The notes: a model not told the origin generated them from the sequence alone. Shown: positions 12,108 to 22,620, counted from the first letter of the stretch. The stretch: DNA of 64,000 nt from Symbiodinium sp. CCMP2592 (GCA_905221615.1 CAJNDT010001224.1:1734902-1798901); one strand, 5' to 3'. Translations and numbers: made by a program.

Positions 12108-12527
12108 TCACTGGGTCAGCATGCACTGCAATGTCTCGCAGATTCCAAAGAGCAGCAGTACGAAGTTGCTAACACTGACGATGGGTGTGGTGGTATCGTC
12201 TATGATGCAACCACAGACTGAAGACAGATGTGTATACTTATCTTCCAGTATGGCTGTGTAGCTGTCGACAAGTGGGAAGAGCAGCACCATGCACCAGAGC
12301 ACAGCAAGATTTATGACAATAGTAGTCTTAGCAGGAAGAGTCATCTTAGTAGTAATCGACGTGTTCGGTATAGTTGTTTTTGCAGTGGTAGCAGCAGTAG
12401 CCGGAGCGATAGGGGCGGCGGTGGCAGCGGTAGCGACAACAGCAGCCGCGGCAGAAGGAGGAGCAGTAGCAGCAGCAGCAGAAGCAACAGCAGCAGCAGC
12501 AGCAACAGTAGTAAATTGGAAAGGCAT
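12108..12527 (-). CDS. Probable 3' exon of a membrane protein
   Basis: 139 codons beginning MPFQFTT after the acceptor ACCACCAG. Residues 8-45 are an Ala/Thr-rich stretch encoded by GCT repeats. Two hydrophobic segments follow, about residues 66-85 (IVINLAVLWCMVLLFPLV) and 120-134. Third positions in the last third are about 69% G or C, better than the plus frame. Its phase matches the donor of the block at 12652-12794, so the two may be one gene. Confidence 0.45.
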   Translation of the reverse strand: MPFQFTTVAAAAAVASAAAATAPPSAAAAVVATAATAAPIAPATAATTAKTTIPNTSITTKMTLPAKTTIVINLAVLWCMVLLFPLVDSYTAILEDKYTHLSSVCGCIIDDTTTPIVSVSNFVLLLFGICETLQCMLTQ

Positions 12528-12651
12528 CTGGTGGTACTCCCCAGCCCTAGCCTTGGCGCACTGCGATCCGCATTGGGGTAGTCAGTTCTCACAGGATTTC
12601 AGGGGCGAACAAGCGAACCTTGAGCAGGCACTTAAATTCCGTAAGACTTAC

Positions 12652-12794
12652 CGTAAGGCCCACTTCGGGACCATTCGGAATCCAAGGCTGGCACAAGTTG
12701 GCATACCGTGCATGGAGTGTGGAACCGTACATCTTGAGCAGTATATGCTCAGCCGTCGCCATCATGCCTTTACATAGATGGCTTTCAACTTGAA
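12652..12794 (-). CDS. Probable exon with a clear donor, unknown protein
   Basis: The frame MMATAEHILLKMYGSTLHAR and on runs to GVGLT-like text and meets GTAAGT on the minus strand at 12651. Phase is 0 at the donor, matching the next block downstream. A plus-strand frame also crosses here but has no comparable splice site. Confidence 0.48.
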
Positions 12795-12913
12795 GAACCC
12801 GGATTATAAAGTTGTTCGTGGAGGAAGTGATGTGCCAATGGATGTGCAACGAGCCTAAACGCTTGCCACATGTACTCTGCTAATTAGACTTGCATATGGA
12901 CATCTGGCTGCAG

Positions 12914-13074
12914 TGTTAAACTCTACTTGGAGCTCAGGCAAGACATTCATGTCCAAGCACAAGCTCATCTCCGACTTGGAGCATTTCGACCTCTGCAAGG
13001 TGCAGTGCAGCAACGACTTCGACAAGGAGTTCATCTATGGAGCCATCGAGGAATGGCAGCTAGACTCCGTTTGA
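12914..13074 (+). CDS. Probable 3' exon, unknown protein
   Basis: After CATCTGGCTGCAG the frame reads TWSSGKTFMSKHKLISDLEH and then FDLCKVQCSNDFDKEF, ending QLDSV and TGA. Third positions are about 90% G or C for 45 codons, the strongest bias outside the two main genes. A donor-like GAG|GTGAG directly follows the stop, which may be chance or a 3' UTR intron. Confidence 0.5.
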
Positions 13075-13524
13075 GGTGAGTCAGGGACCCTGAAGTCGCA
13101 GAAGGTGGTAGCGCCCACACTGAGAACTCCGAACCCTCAGTTCCTAAACGTTCAACCCCGATAGCACAACCCCTAAACCCCGAAACCCTAAACCCTGAAA
13201 GCCCGCACGGTCTGAAGGTATGGAAGCAAGGAGGCGTTCACTGCGTTTGTTCGAGGTAGGACGCCGGTCTTCCACTGTCTTCGGGCTCTTTTGGGGTTTT
13301 GAGTAGGTGGTCGGGGGATTTGGGGATTTGGGGCTTGGATGTTTTGGCTTTGGGGGCTTTAGGATGTTGAGGTAAGGTTAAGGGTTTTTACGGGTTTGGG
13401 GTTTTGCCGGCTTTGAGAGCACATGAAACCTACAAGGGGCGAGGGCTGATAGTTCATATCCCAGGTAAAGGATGTATTACAGTATATGACGTAGTATGCT
13501 CCATAGTTGTTAGGTCCAGTTGAC

Positions 13525-13624
13525 CTTCAAAGCCCAGCGTTTTGTGAAGACATCAACCACAGCGTGAACGACGCGAGCAGCCGTCGCCCTCTCAGCATGA
13601 TCTTTGAGCAGACAGGGTCCCTCT
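13525..13624 (-). CDS. Probable exon, unknown protein
   Basis: Bounded by AACCCAG at 5' and AAG|GTCAAC at 3' on the minus strand. It encodes GPCLLKDHAERATAARVVHA followed by VVDVFTKRWALK. Confidence 0.48.
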
Positions 13625-13934
13625 CTGGGTTCTTGTCAAGGAATTGCATTTACGTTACCATAATAGGTATCTATTGTGCCTAGTATGGCTTTCTTGTTAC
13701 AGTAATTAACTTGAATTAGATCCCTTAGCCCTTAACACTTACCCAGGGCGGAGTCGAAGACGGAACCTTTTCTCTTGATCCCACATGAACGTAGATGCTT
13801 TGAGATCTGGGGGTATGCGAAGGGGCTGCGGGCGTATTTATACTGGGCTTTAAGTTTGCTGGGTGTTGCATGGAGTTGTTTGCGGTTTGGGACAGAATGT
13901 TGAAAGTGACCGTCGCAACTGCAGCGCTCGAAAA

Positions 13935-13991
13935 TGTACCCTAAACCCTAAACCCTAAACCCTAAACCCTAAACCCTAAACCCTAAACCCA
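13935..13991. repeat. Perfect telomere-like array (CCCTAAA)
   Basis: Eight consecutive CCCTAAA units, the cleanest short interstitial telomeric block in the window. Confidence 0.9.
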
Positions 13992-14044
13992 GAGTTTTTC
14001 ATTTTCCTGTCCAGCAGTACTGCAAGGCCAAAGCCAATAACACT

Positions 14045-14390
14045 CCCAGAGAGCCCCATACCCCTTAACTAAGGAAGATGGCCTAAATTATATAGGGCTT
14101 CATATTCTGATTTAAGCTATATTCCTTAAGGAAGATGGCCTAAATTATATAGGGCTTCATATTATGATTTAAGCTATACCCCTTAATTAAAGAAGATGGC
14201 CTAAATTATACAGGGCTTCATATTATGATTTAAGCTATATTCCTATTAACTAAGGAAGATGGACTAAATTATAGAGGGCCTCAGATTATGAGTTAAGCTA
14301 TATTCCTTAGTTAAGGGGTCTTGGAGACAAAGGATCCCTTAAAGGAACCCTAGGTATATTCCTTAATTAAGGTATATTGGAGTCTCTGGG
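14045..14390. mobile_element. MITE family E copy enlarged by an internal tandem repeat
   Basis: Starts CCCAGAGAGCCCCATA and ends TTGGAGTCTCTGGG. Between them a unit of about 64 bp with AAGATGGCCTAAATTATA is repeated four times, then a normal family E right half follows. Confidence 0.75.
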
Positions 14391-14642
14391 GACTGCTGAG
14401 GCCTTAAAGCCGACAGCAACACATGAAACAACAACCTCGGCTCAATGAACAGGAAGCCACGGTTTTATGGGGTTTAGGGTTTAAGGTTTAGGGTTTAGGG
14501 TTTAGGAAGCCCTTTATATCGAAGCCCGAAGCCAAAACACAATTTACGTCTCATGAGGGTCAAAACTTCTGAGACATTGAGCCCCTAAAGCGTGCGACCT
14601 TGAAATCAAAACACAAAATCCATAAGGCTGTGCCTCCAGCTT

Positions 14643-14697
14643 CTTGTTGGGTCCTGAAGGGGTCTAGGGCCCAAAATATGAGGTACTTGGATGCATC
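14643..14697. repeat. Repeat family U copy
   Basis: GGGTCCTGAAGGGGTCTAGG with its flanks matches copies at 9413-9467 and 44650-44705. Confidence 0.55.
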
Positions 14698-14806
14698 GGA
14701 ACAAGAGTTCATGTGCAGGCCCGCTTCGAGCTGAGCTGCTTGAAACGGCGACCTCCAGTAACTATGTGGCCGCCGGGATAAACTTCGGACAGTTTCTCGA
14801 GTCATA

Positions 14807-14922
14807 GGAGGCCAAAAGGTGTTTTAGCCTATGGGGGTTTAGTAGGGATTAGGCTGCCCATAATAGGGTTCGTATTAAGGAATCCCTACCCCATAAGTCT
14901 TACACCCTCCTTTTGGCCTCCT
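14807..14922. mobile_element. MITE family N, single copy seen
   Basis: AGGAGGCCAAAAGGTGTTTT faces CACCCTCCTTTTGGCCTCC. Confidence 0.65.
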
Positions 14923-15038
14923 TTCAGGCTTCCCTCAAGGGTTCCCAGGTGTCAGTTACGGATTTGGCTGAGGGTTTAGGGTTTAGGGTTTCGCCAGGTT
15001 TCGAGCTATGTCGAGCTCTTTGCAGGACGTAGTCCACT

Positions 15039-15170
15039 ATGTTCTGCAAGGACATCTTTCTGCGCATGAAGCAACCGGGTCAGGATAGGCTCGCGTGTGA
15101 GATGTCCCGGGGTTTGACTAGGCCAGTATTGAAAATGGTTTGCAACTTTAGCATGGTCTATTCCGAATAG
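15039..15170 (+). CDS. Possible exon, unknown protein
   Basis: Frame MFCKDIFLRMKQPGQDRLAC, then EMSRGLTRPVLKMVCNFSMV, 43 codons from ATG to stop. No clear splice site. Composition is natural but the length is within chance. Confidence 0.25.
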   Translation: MFCKDIFLRMKQPGQDRLACEMSRGLTRPVLKMVCNFSMVYSE

Positions 15171-15488
15171 AGAACTTGAAGCAAAAGTTTAATCATAAAG
15201 CCTAAGAAGGGGCCTCAAAGAACAGCCCGGCTGAGGCTTGTTGTTCATGAGATCTCTTCGGAAATGCAAGGTATATCAGGTAGATGGAGAAGATAGGTGA
15301 CATAGATGGGAGCGCACAACACTGATGGTAGTTCATGACCATTCACAGAAGCACCGTCAAGCTTCATTCACAATCGAAAGACCCTGTACCCCTGCAAGAC
15401 CAAACGCTGCAACCCCAACCACTACCGTGAACCCTAAAGCCCGACTTCGCAAGTAGAGTTGATTTTTTTATGTTGCTCTGGCTGGGGC

Positions 15489-15547
15489 TATAAGGACTTT
15501 TCACCTGGCGTATAAGCCTAGTTACTAAGCCCCATGACCCTGTAAGT
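15489..15547. mobile_element. Half copy of MITE family A
   Basis: Right half only: TTACTAAGCCCCATGACCC then TGTAAG. Confidence 0.5.
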
Positions 15548-15647
15548 TTTCCCAACTAAGCCCTTGGCCGTAGTTGCCAGCCCCTGAGCCCAAGTCTCGT
15601 AACATCCTCGCCAAGTGGGCATATTGTTCGTTTACAGCGAGCAGCGC

Positions 15648-15706
15648 ATGTGTGTGTGTGTGTGTGTGTGTGTGTCTGTGTGTGTGTCTGTGTGTGTGTG
15701 TGTAGT
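15648..15706. repeat. GT microsatellite
   Basis: GT repeat with three TC interruptions. Confidence 0.9.
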
Positions 15707-15719
15707 GATGTAACATTAG

Positions 15720-16400
15720 CTGGTACCCCGTGCTACATTATAATATCGAGCAATACAAAGACGAAGCGGTACAATTGAATAAATTAACGTAGTATCGTAT
15801 AACATAGTGCATACTAATCCGGAAACATAATGTGTTTTATCATTATACTGCCACAAAGTACATCATAGTAGAACATATGATTATGCCACATAAGAAAGAC
15901 AATACATCGAAATGAGTTCAATGTAGTTAAAGCAGCGTGTTGTATGGCCTAGTTCTGAAGCAGAACATGACATAACACGGTACATATTGCATTATCCTAG
16001 ACAGGACTCTGGTTCAGTCGGGCATCTTACAACACCGCACAATGACAGAACACCTTAGAATGTAATGTAATTTAATATTTTGCAGTAGTATGATATATAG
16101 TGCAATGTAGTATAAAATGGTCACACAGCCATGCAAAAAAAAAACACTATAACATAAAGTATCGCATAATAGACTGTAGCAGAGCTACGTGCAGTGTTTT
16201 ATGACTTTTCAAGGCAACTCAACATACTATATCGGATTCTACCATATCTAGCCCACTGCAGCATAGTTTAATTTAAAACAGTGCAATCAAATACAGTATT
16301 CTACTGCGAAACGCATATATGCTTTGTCGTATTACACTACATGATACTATGTTATTTGTTGTTATGCTAGCCTGTATCAAAGTCTGCGGTATAACCTAAA
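15720..16400. other. AT-rich unique-looking DNA, nothing recognised
   Basis: About 62% AT with degenerate ACATA and TATAGT words. No exon, palindrome or telomere unit seen. Confidence 0.5.
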
Positions 16401-16521
16401 AGAGCCAGAACCCTAAGATTCAAAAAACAGCACACCACTTCAACCTCAACGCCACATATGCTGGCAACGCATCCCTGTAAGAACTTCAACCCCCGGTAAA
16501 CCACAACACGGTAAAACCTCT

Positions 16522-16821
16522 ATGGCATCCCGGCAAAATCAAAAGCATACAACCTGTCGCCTCGCTCTGAATACTAACCCCTCAGTCTCAGGCTTACTCG
16601 CAGGTCCTTCTTACACCCACACTTGCTTCCGGTCTGACTCTCCTCGCCTCCCTGCGCCTGAGCGGCAGTACGGAAGAATACTTGAGGTTTGCCCCAAAGC
16701 CGTGAGGTTTCATGATTTCAGGTTTTGGGACTCAAAAGAAAGGCCATACCATCCAGTTTGTTCAGCCGTTGTTGAGCCTGGAAGTTGGGATTGGTTTAGG
16801 ACCCTAAACCCTAAACCCTAA
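16522..16821 (+). CDS. Possible exon, unknown protein
   Basis: Open for 99 codons. The stretch APERQYGRILEVCPKAVRFH and DFRFWDSKERPYHPV reads as normal protein. The frame ends inside a CCCTAAA run (RTLNPKP), so the true 3' edge lies before 16800. Confidence 0.3.
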   Translation: MASRQNQKHTTCRLALNTNPSVSGLLAGPSYTHTCFRSDSPRLPAPERQYGRILEVCPKAVRFHDFRFWDSKERPYHPVCSAVVEPGSWDWFRTLNPKP

Positions 16822-17325
16822 ACCCTAAAAATAGGAACTAGGGAGGTGTCAGAGCAAAATCAGAAACCAGGGCTGAGGACTTGGGCCTTTAGGGTTTCGT
16901 AGGGGCAAAGCCCCCCTGCCGTTAAGTTAAACCAACGGATGAGTCGAAACGGTATATTGGGGCAAAAATTTATGCGATGATGTTCCCACTTCCTATTCTA
17001 ACGATTGCGGCCACTACCTTAATCACTTCTTAACCCTACTTGTATCATCAGTAGCTACATGAGCATTGAAGCGAACTTTATCACGCGACCCTGAACTCTA
17101 AGACTTTAAGCCGTTTGCCCTATCAGGGTTTAGGGTGTTAGGGTTAGGGCCGCAATATTTGGGGCATATTATACCATAACTTAAATAAGGAGCCCCCAAA
17201 ATAATATAAATAGGTAATAATATAGGTAATTCTTAAGGCCCCCTATATACATACATACATACATATACATATATATATGTACATATGTATATGTCAGTGT
17301 TAGGGTGTTTTTTTGTTTGGTTTAC

Positions 17326-17411
17326 CTCAGGTGTGCTGGGGGAGCGCACGTCCGCTGTATTGCTGCTTATGTCTTTGGCTCCTTCCTCGCCTTCAATGTG
17401 AGCCTCGCTTA
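17326..17411 (-). CDS. Probable exon starting at a family A MITE end
   Basis: On the minus strand the family A terminus CCTCCAAG is immediately followed by coding text SEAHIEGEEGAKDISSNTAD then VRSPSTPE, closed by a donor GAG|GTAAAC. The peptide is acidic and hydrophilic. This is one of the cleanest exon/MITE junctions. Confidence 0.5.
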
Positions 17412-17583
17412 CTTGGAGGATCATGGGACTTAGTAAGTAAGGGTTAAGGATCGCTTTAAGGGATCTATAGGGGTAATATAAGGGTTTAGGGTTTGGGGTC
17501 TACTTGGAGGATCATGGGACTGAGTAAGTAGGGTTATAAGTACCCTGATTTGGGGTATAAGTAATTATAACTGTAGTTACTTT
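17412..17583. mobile_element. Two partial MITE family A copies in tandem
   Basis: Left halves at 17412-17449 and 17501-17583. The pair is bracketed by a 12-bp direct repeat TGTGAGCCTCGC at 17397-17408 and 17583-17594. Confidence 0.6.
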
Positions 17584-17587
17584 GTGA

Positions 17588-17690
17588 GCCTCGCCTAATC
17601 CCTAAGACTCCAAATAGCCCAAAGTAGGTAGTATTTATAGACTTTAGACCCCAAAGTAGGTAGTATTTGTATACTTGGAGTCTTAGGGAA
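17588..17690. mobile_element. MITE family R, single copy seen
   Basis: TAATCCCTAAGACTCCAA faces TTGGAGTCTTAGGGAAT; inside, AAAGTAGGTAGTATTT occurs twice. Confidence 0.6.
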
Positions 17691-18291
17691 TGTTGGTGGC
17701 CTAAACCCCTAAACCCTAAACCCCAAACCCCTAAACCCTGTCAGTTGTTGGTCGCCGTCGTTGTGGCAGGTAGTTGGAGCCTGACCCATAACTTCAGGTT
17801 TTCAGGATGGGATCGCAAGGTGCTGCTTTTCTGCTTCCGAGGTTTTGCTGCGGCTTTTCTGGTTCGGGGGTGAGGGAGGAGGAGGTTTGCGGGAGGGGCG
17901 GGGCTAATAACGTTCATGTCGCAGTGTTGCTTCTGCTGTTACTTCTCAAATCAAAGTTTTGTGTAGCAGCTTTTGTGCCAAACCGAATAGGCATTCGATA
18001 CTGAGATTACTTTGCCAGTAGCAGCTGCGTAGTTGTTCGGCTTCCACTTCTAACATCTTACTCTGAATGATGTCTTAGAATATTGACTAGAATTCTTATG
18101 TTGCGATCCATGTTTCCCAAGTCTGCATGCTTGTATATAACCTAGATCTATATGTACTTCTCTAAATACAAGGGCCCACAGTGCTCAGCGAAGTTGCTTT
18201 AAAGCAGTTTCTGCGTCGCGGGGTGTAGCTCAGTCAAAGACAAGCCTTGTGCCAAACTTCTTGCAGGTTGACATAAGCCTCTTTTTTAGCC

Positions 18292-18480
18292 TTGGAAGTC
18301 CCTGGACTCCGAATGTATCGCCCCTGCCAGTGTTTGCAGCATGTCAACATTACCGGAAGTGCCTCCCTTCACAGGGGCACCAATGGGGACCAGGTAGAAA
18401 GCGACGGCAATATTCATAGCCGCATTCCTGGCAGTCGCGCGGCAGTCGTGGGCACCTGCCAAGCAGGATTGCCCGATTTG
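18292..18480 (-). CDS. Possible exon, strand unsure
   Basis: The minus frame reads CLAGAHDCRATARNAAMNIA then VAFYLVPIGAPVKGGTSGN, about 65% G or C in third positions. A plus frame (70 codons) is also open across the same span. Confidence 0.33.
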
Positions 18481-18666
18481 CCCCGATTCATATTGTCAGC
18501 ATGACTGCCTCTTCTTTACTGTACGTTTAAAACTCCTTATGACGCACTAGACAACCGTCATGACATCCTTCAGATCTCTTCCTTCACAGCTTCTGAGGTG
18601 TTGAGAGTTCGTTGGTCTGTCTAAAAGGCTATTGCAAGACTTTGCAAGGGTTGTGCGACAGGTTCT

Positions 18667-18777
18667 ATATACGGGGTTTCCGAAGATATGGGACCCTAAT
18701 ATAGTATCCTATATGGCACGATCCGTATACAAGGACCCGAAAAAAAGGTACCCGCAGTTGTCGGAAACTCCCATATA
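18667..18777. mobile_element. MITE family C copy
   Basis: TATATACGGGGTTTCCGAAG faces GTCGGAAACTCCCATATA; centre GGATCC-like. Confidence 0.7.
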
Positions 18778-18904
18778 CGGGGTTTATGCTTGTTGGTTCG
18801 TCTCTGCCGAGGTGTTTTTTGCTGTTCTTCATTGCCCTCGTCCTCTACCTGTGCGACAGGCTGGCATGCCAGACAACCAGGGCAGGAAACTGAGTGTCTT
18901 CAGG

Positions 18905-19083
18905 GTACTATAGTTACTATAGGGGCTTCATTATTGTAATTTTCGTATAATGGCCCCCCAAACCCTATTCTAGTTATTAAGGCCACTTTATTGTAGTACC
19001 CCTTTAGATCCTTTATAGTAGCCCTTATGCACCCCCTTTGAAGAAACCCTGCTCTAATTATTAAGGCCCGTATAACTATATTA
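18905..19083. mobile_element. MITE family J copies
   Basis: TATAGGGGCTTCATTATTG and CCCCAAACCCTATTCTAGTT with following TTAAGGCCC are the family core; the block seems to hold about one and a half copies. Confidence 0.55.
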
Positions 19084-19149
19084 GTCTGCAAGGTGTGTGG
19101 GCCTTTCAAGCTTCGTCTCTGTGTCGTTTGGGGTTTGGGCTTTGAGGTT

Positions 19150-19271
19150 TATATGGGAGTTTCCGAAAATTAGGGCAGTTAGGGGTACATTATTTTGGGT
19201 TCCCTATAATAAGGATCTTACTATTTGGGGTGCTAGATTTGGGGTCTCCCTATTTTGGGAAACTACCGTAT
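19150..19271. mobile_element. MITE family C copy
   Basis: TATATGGGAGTTTCCGAAAA at left; GGGAAACTACCGTATATA at right. Confidence 0.75.
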
Positions 19272-19317
19272 ATAGAGTTGAGGGCTAGGCGTTAAGAAAT
19301 CCCATGAAGCCACCTTC

Positions 19318-19800
19318 ATGCCTCGGAGTTGCAGGCTTTGCAAACACAACCTACCGCAAAGCCGTCGTCTGTCTTCGGAGCTTTTGTCAGATTTGCAAGT
19401 TCAGTGGCTGTACCGCGCTGTAAGGGCTGGCGACATGTGCCGATGGAGCCTCTCCGTAGAACAAGCAACAAGCCTTGTGCAGACATCGAAGAAAGCAATG
19501 AGGACTAACGAGGACCGTTTACATCAGGCTTCTGGATTTCTTTTGCCATCTCTGTCGACTCTGAACAGTGGGATCTATGGGGAATCCCCAAACGGGACCA
19601 TAACCGCAGGGCGTACAACTCGCTCGGCAAAGCGAAATGATCCACAGCCCGCAAGTCAGGCCATGCAAGGGGCTACATACCAGAAACAGGCCTCACGTAG
19701 GGTCCCCAGAGTACTTATTTTGAAGATCTCGGCTGCTTGGTGTAGGGCTTTTAGCGTGCTAGGGTCCTGGCTTCAGGGCTGTGATTTTTTAAAACTATAG
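19318..19800 (+). CDS. Possible coding frame, unknown protein
   Basis: 160 codons from ATG (MPRSCRLCKHNLPQSRRLSS). An acceptor GGAGTTGCAG at 19333 opens a different frame, and the minus strand is open for 60 codons. A frame of this length is expected by chance a few times in such a window. Confidence 0.25.
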   Translation: MPRSCRLCKHNLPQSRRLSSELLSDLQVQWLYRAVRAGDMCRWSLSVEQATSLVQTSKKAMRTNEDRLHQASGFLLPSLSTLNSGIYGESPNGTITAGRTTRSAKRNDPQPASQAMQGATYQKQASRRVPRVLILKISAAWCRAFSVLGSWLQGCDFLKL

Positions 19801-20141
19801 TCTATATAATATAGTACTTAGTACATTATTCGATTTGTCGAAACATACTGTATTATATTATATAACGACATGTTGTGTTGTTCATAATTTTTGAGTAAGC
19901 CAAGGTTTGCAGCCCCTCGTCCCCGAACCCTGGATCCTGGTTGAAACCACACAGCATCAAAGGTCGCAGGTCGCACCCGAATCTTAGGAATCCCCCTTGA
20001 ATCCTGGAGACCCATTTTCTCGGGAGGTTCGCCGAACCCAGGTGGTCGGGTCTCCGCGACTTGGGCCAGACCCTGCCGCTTCGCTCAAGGGGTTCGAAGG
20101 GCATGGTATATTAAAGCTCAGAAATCTTGTCGTTCCTAGGT

Positions 20142-20345
20142 TTAGGGTTCTGGTTTTGCTGGAGGCGAAGGTGGGATGCTGGAATCAGCCAGGGTTTGTG
20201 GCTCCTTGGCGACTTCAGCGTCTGAGAAGTGTATCGATTCGGGTGCTGCCTGCAGGCGTTGACAGCCTGGGCTGGCTCTTTCTGCTTTCATAGCTGTCAT
20301 AGCGATGCGATTCCTCAGATTACTTGGCAGCCGTGCGATGCTGAA
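20142..20345 (-). CDS. Possible exon, low-complexity acidic and proline tail
   Basis: Minus frame IARLPSNLRNRIAMTAMKAE leading to IHFSDAEVAKEPQTLAD and a proline-rich end. An acceptor AAGCTTCAG precedes it. Confidence 0.33.
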   Translation of the reverse strand, partial: FSIARLPSNLRNRIAMTAMKAERASPGCQRLQAAPESIHFSDAEVAKEPQTLADSSIPPSPPAKPEP

Positions 20346-20523
20346 GCTTGTCCTAGCCCTTGGGCCCAAATTCCTATCAGCAAGCCGTAAACCTTCGGGT
20401 GTTGACCCCGTTCGTACCGAGGACAACCACTGAGAGTATCGTGCATAAACAGAGCATGTCGGTTGTGCAACCACGAACCCAGGATGCTCTACGTGCCTCT
20501 CATCGCTCTCTTCTACTGTGCAG

Positions 20524-20614
20524 CCTGGATATCACGGACTGTGAGAGCCTGCAGCGTTTGTGCTGCCCTGGCATGGTTTGCCGCGACGCTGCTCTGCACG
20601 CTACTGACCTTTAA
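20524..20614 (+). CDS. Probable 3' exon, unknown protein
   Basis: Acceptor TTCTACTGTGCAG, then LDITDCESLQRLCCPGMVCR DAALHATDL and TAA. Third positions are about 75% G or C. Four cysteines in 29 residues. Confidence 0.45.
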
Positions 20615-20860
20615 GTCTCGGCGGCTGATCTGATAAACATACATGTACAATCTCTATATCTATGTATTTTTCTAGTAGATTATTTTATTTCATATTTTAT
20701 CATGAACACATATGTATAAATATGTATAACTATGTATATATACACATATTTATGAATTCGCTGAACTGATGCCATGGAAGATCTCGCAGCTATTCAGCCT
20801 TGCCATCTCCAGCCAGGTACTTGTAGTTGGGCTTAGGACTCTAGGGTTTAGGATCACAGT

Positions 20861-20975
20861 ACTATAGGGGCCTTCATAATTACCTATACTATGTGGGGCT
20901 CCTTATTATTATAGTTATGGTATGATGTACGCCCAAACGCCTAGTCTATTTATTAAGGCCCCTGCATAAGGCCCC
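20861..20975. mobile_element. MITE family J copy
   Basis: ACTATAGGGGCCTTCATAATTACCTATAC and GCCCAAACGCCTAGTCTATT with TTAAGGCCCC. Confidence 0.6.
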
Positions 20976-21086
20976 CACATTATAGAGCCCTTATAGTATC
21001 CTTTTGTGGATCCCCTTTTAAGGGGAACCTGTAAAGGAGGGGAACCTGTAAAGGAACCCTATGGTAGTTGGGAAATTGCGGGTAGT

Positions 21087-21125
21087 ATTTAGGGTTTAGG
21101 GTTTAGGGTTTAGGGTTTAGGGTTA
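21087..21125. repeat. Telomere-like array (TTTAGGG)
   Basis: Five perfect TTTAGGG units. Confidence 0.9.
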
Positions 21126-21258
21126 GCAAGGAAAAAGTCGGCCTTGCAAAGTCCGAAGGCGCTGAGAAAGGTTAGGGTTTAGGGGTTTAGGGTTTGCGGT
21201 TCACAGGCTGTTATCGTTGATGTTACGAAGGGTCGACAAATAGACAAGACTTAGGCAG

Positions 21259-21371
21259 GGCCCATTATGCAATAACACGGATCAGCCGCGACATATTTTT
21301 GAATACCTCCGAGGGAGTACAGACATGACAGACAACGCCAAAGAGCGAGGAGCTGGGAGCTTTTGCTGCAG
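21259..21371 (+). CDS. Probable exon, unknown protein
   Basis: After GACTTAGGCAG the frame reads NTDQPRHIFEYLRGSTDMTD then NAKERGAGSFCC. It could end at CTGCAG|GATCAA, a GA-type donor that dinoflagellates are known to use. Confidence 0.4.
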
Positions 21372-21403
21372 GATCAATCCATCGCAACCCGGAAAACAGC
21401 CCT

Positions 21404-21483
21404 AAACCCGAAACCCCTAAACCCCTAAACCCCTAAACCCTAAACCCCTTAACCCTAAACCCTAAACCCCTAAACCCTAAACT
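21404..21483. repeat. Telomere-like array (CCCTAAA and CCCCTAAA mix)
   Basis: About ten units of 7 or 8 bp, opposite in orientation to the array at 21087. Confidence 0.85.
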
Positions 21484-21502
21484 CAAGGCTTAAGCAGCCC
21501 AC

Positions 21503-21651
21503 CTGCGTGGGTGGGCGGCGCTTAAGCCTCTCGACCTCGATGGCGCAGAGTGACCCAAAGCGCTTGCCCACCTCTCCACAGCCATGGGGACGGTAGCACC
21601 CACGATAGGCCCGGTGCCGGAACACGTTCTCCTCGGGACCGGTATTGGTCC
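21503..21651 (-). CDS. Probable exon, unknown protein
   Basis: Bounded on the minus strand by TTGTTAAG and CAG|GTGGGC. It encodes NTGPEENVFRHRAYRGCYRP then HGCGEVGKRFGSLCAIEVER. Third positions are about 85% G or C, while the plus strand has stops, so strand is secure. A family B MITE begins 22 bp upstream. Confidence 0.58.
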
Positions 21652-21672
21652 CTTAACAAAGCGATTACCCTA

Positions 21673-21775
21673 CAGTAAAAGCCAGAAAGTTGGAATATGA
21701 TTATCCTAAACCCTTTATGGTAAATTATAGGGTATCCTACCCTGAAACCATATTCCAACTTTCTGGAGTTCCCTG
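21673..21775. mobile_element. MITE family B copy
   Basis: TA|CAGTAAAAGCCAGAAAGTTG faces CTTTCTGGAGTTCCCTG|TA. The TA bounds and CAGT tips are Tc1/mariner-like. Confidence 0.8.
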
Positions 21776-21777
21776 TA

Positions 21778-21837
21778 ATCCCTAAACCCTAAACCCTAAA
21801 CCCTAAACCCTAAGCCCTAAACCCTAAACCCTAAACC
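21778..21837. repeat. Telomere-like array (CCCTAAA)
   Basis: Eight units between a full family B element and a second copy of its right end (AACTTTCTGGAGTTCCCTTT at 21839). Confidence 0.9.
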
Positions 21838-22047
21838 CAACTTTCTGGAGTTCCCTTTAAACCATTGGCCTGAATCGTCATTTGGGAGGCCTCCAGCGAG
21901 CAGAATTCAAGGACCCCGGCCCTGCCCCCCCCCGGCTGCTGCTTGGAATGAGTTTAGGTGCTGAACCCTAATGGATGGGTTCGGGTGATTTGGCCGCCTG
22001 AGACGGCGTCGGGAGGGAGAGTTAAAAGAAAGAGCCATCCAAAATCC

Positions 22048-22159
22048 CTAGGACCTAGAGTAGGCCCTTATTCCATTTTTTCAGGGTTCAGGTTCCCCTT
22101 AAAACCCCTTTAAACCAAAAAGGGCACCCTTTTTATTCCTAGGTTATTCTTGAGTCTAG
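22048..22159. mobile_element. MITE family G member
   Basis: CTAGGACCTAGAGTAGGCCC faces GGTTATTCTTGAGTCTAG; flanks ATCC and ATCA agree at three of four bases. Confidence 0.75.
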
Positions 22160-22244
22160 ATCACGCTCCAACGGCCAATCGTCACATGACGACGCACTCG
22201 AAATCACACTGTCGTAAGGATACTTCCGCTTATGCGCCACTCTA

Positions 22245-22340
22245 CGGCAAACCCTAAACTCTAAACCCCTCAACCCTAAACCCCGTAAACTCTAAACCCT
22301 AAACCCTTAAACCCTAAACCCTAAATCCCTAAACCCCTAA
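22245..22340. repeat. Degenerate telomere-like array
   Basis: CCCTAAA-type units of 7-8 bp with substitutions. Confidence 0.75.
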
Positions 22341-22620
22341 CTAGGGCTCCAGTTTCCACCTTGGCCTCAAACCCAAAGTCTGAAACCCTAGGCCCACTGC
22401 TGCGGAGCGCACAGCAGGGCCCTGGAAACATATTAAACGCAGGCAAACCCCAAGACTTTAGGGTTCAGGGTAGGGTTTGGGGTTTAGGGGTTAGAGTTTA
22501 GCTCCCGGTTTCGTTTCAAGTTTTGAAGAACTCGCCGAAGGTTTGAGTTCGGCACCCTGGCACGCTTCTCCGCTCTCAGACGGGATGGGATTTTAGGTTT
22601 AGGTTTCGATAAAAGCCGCG

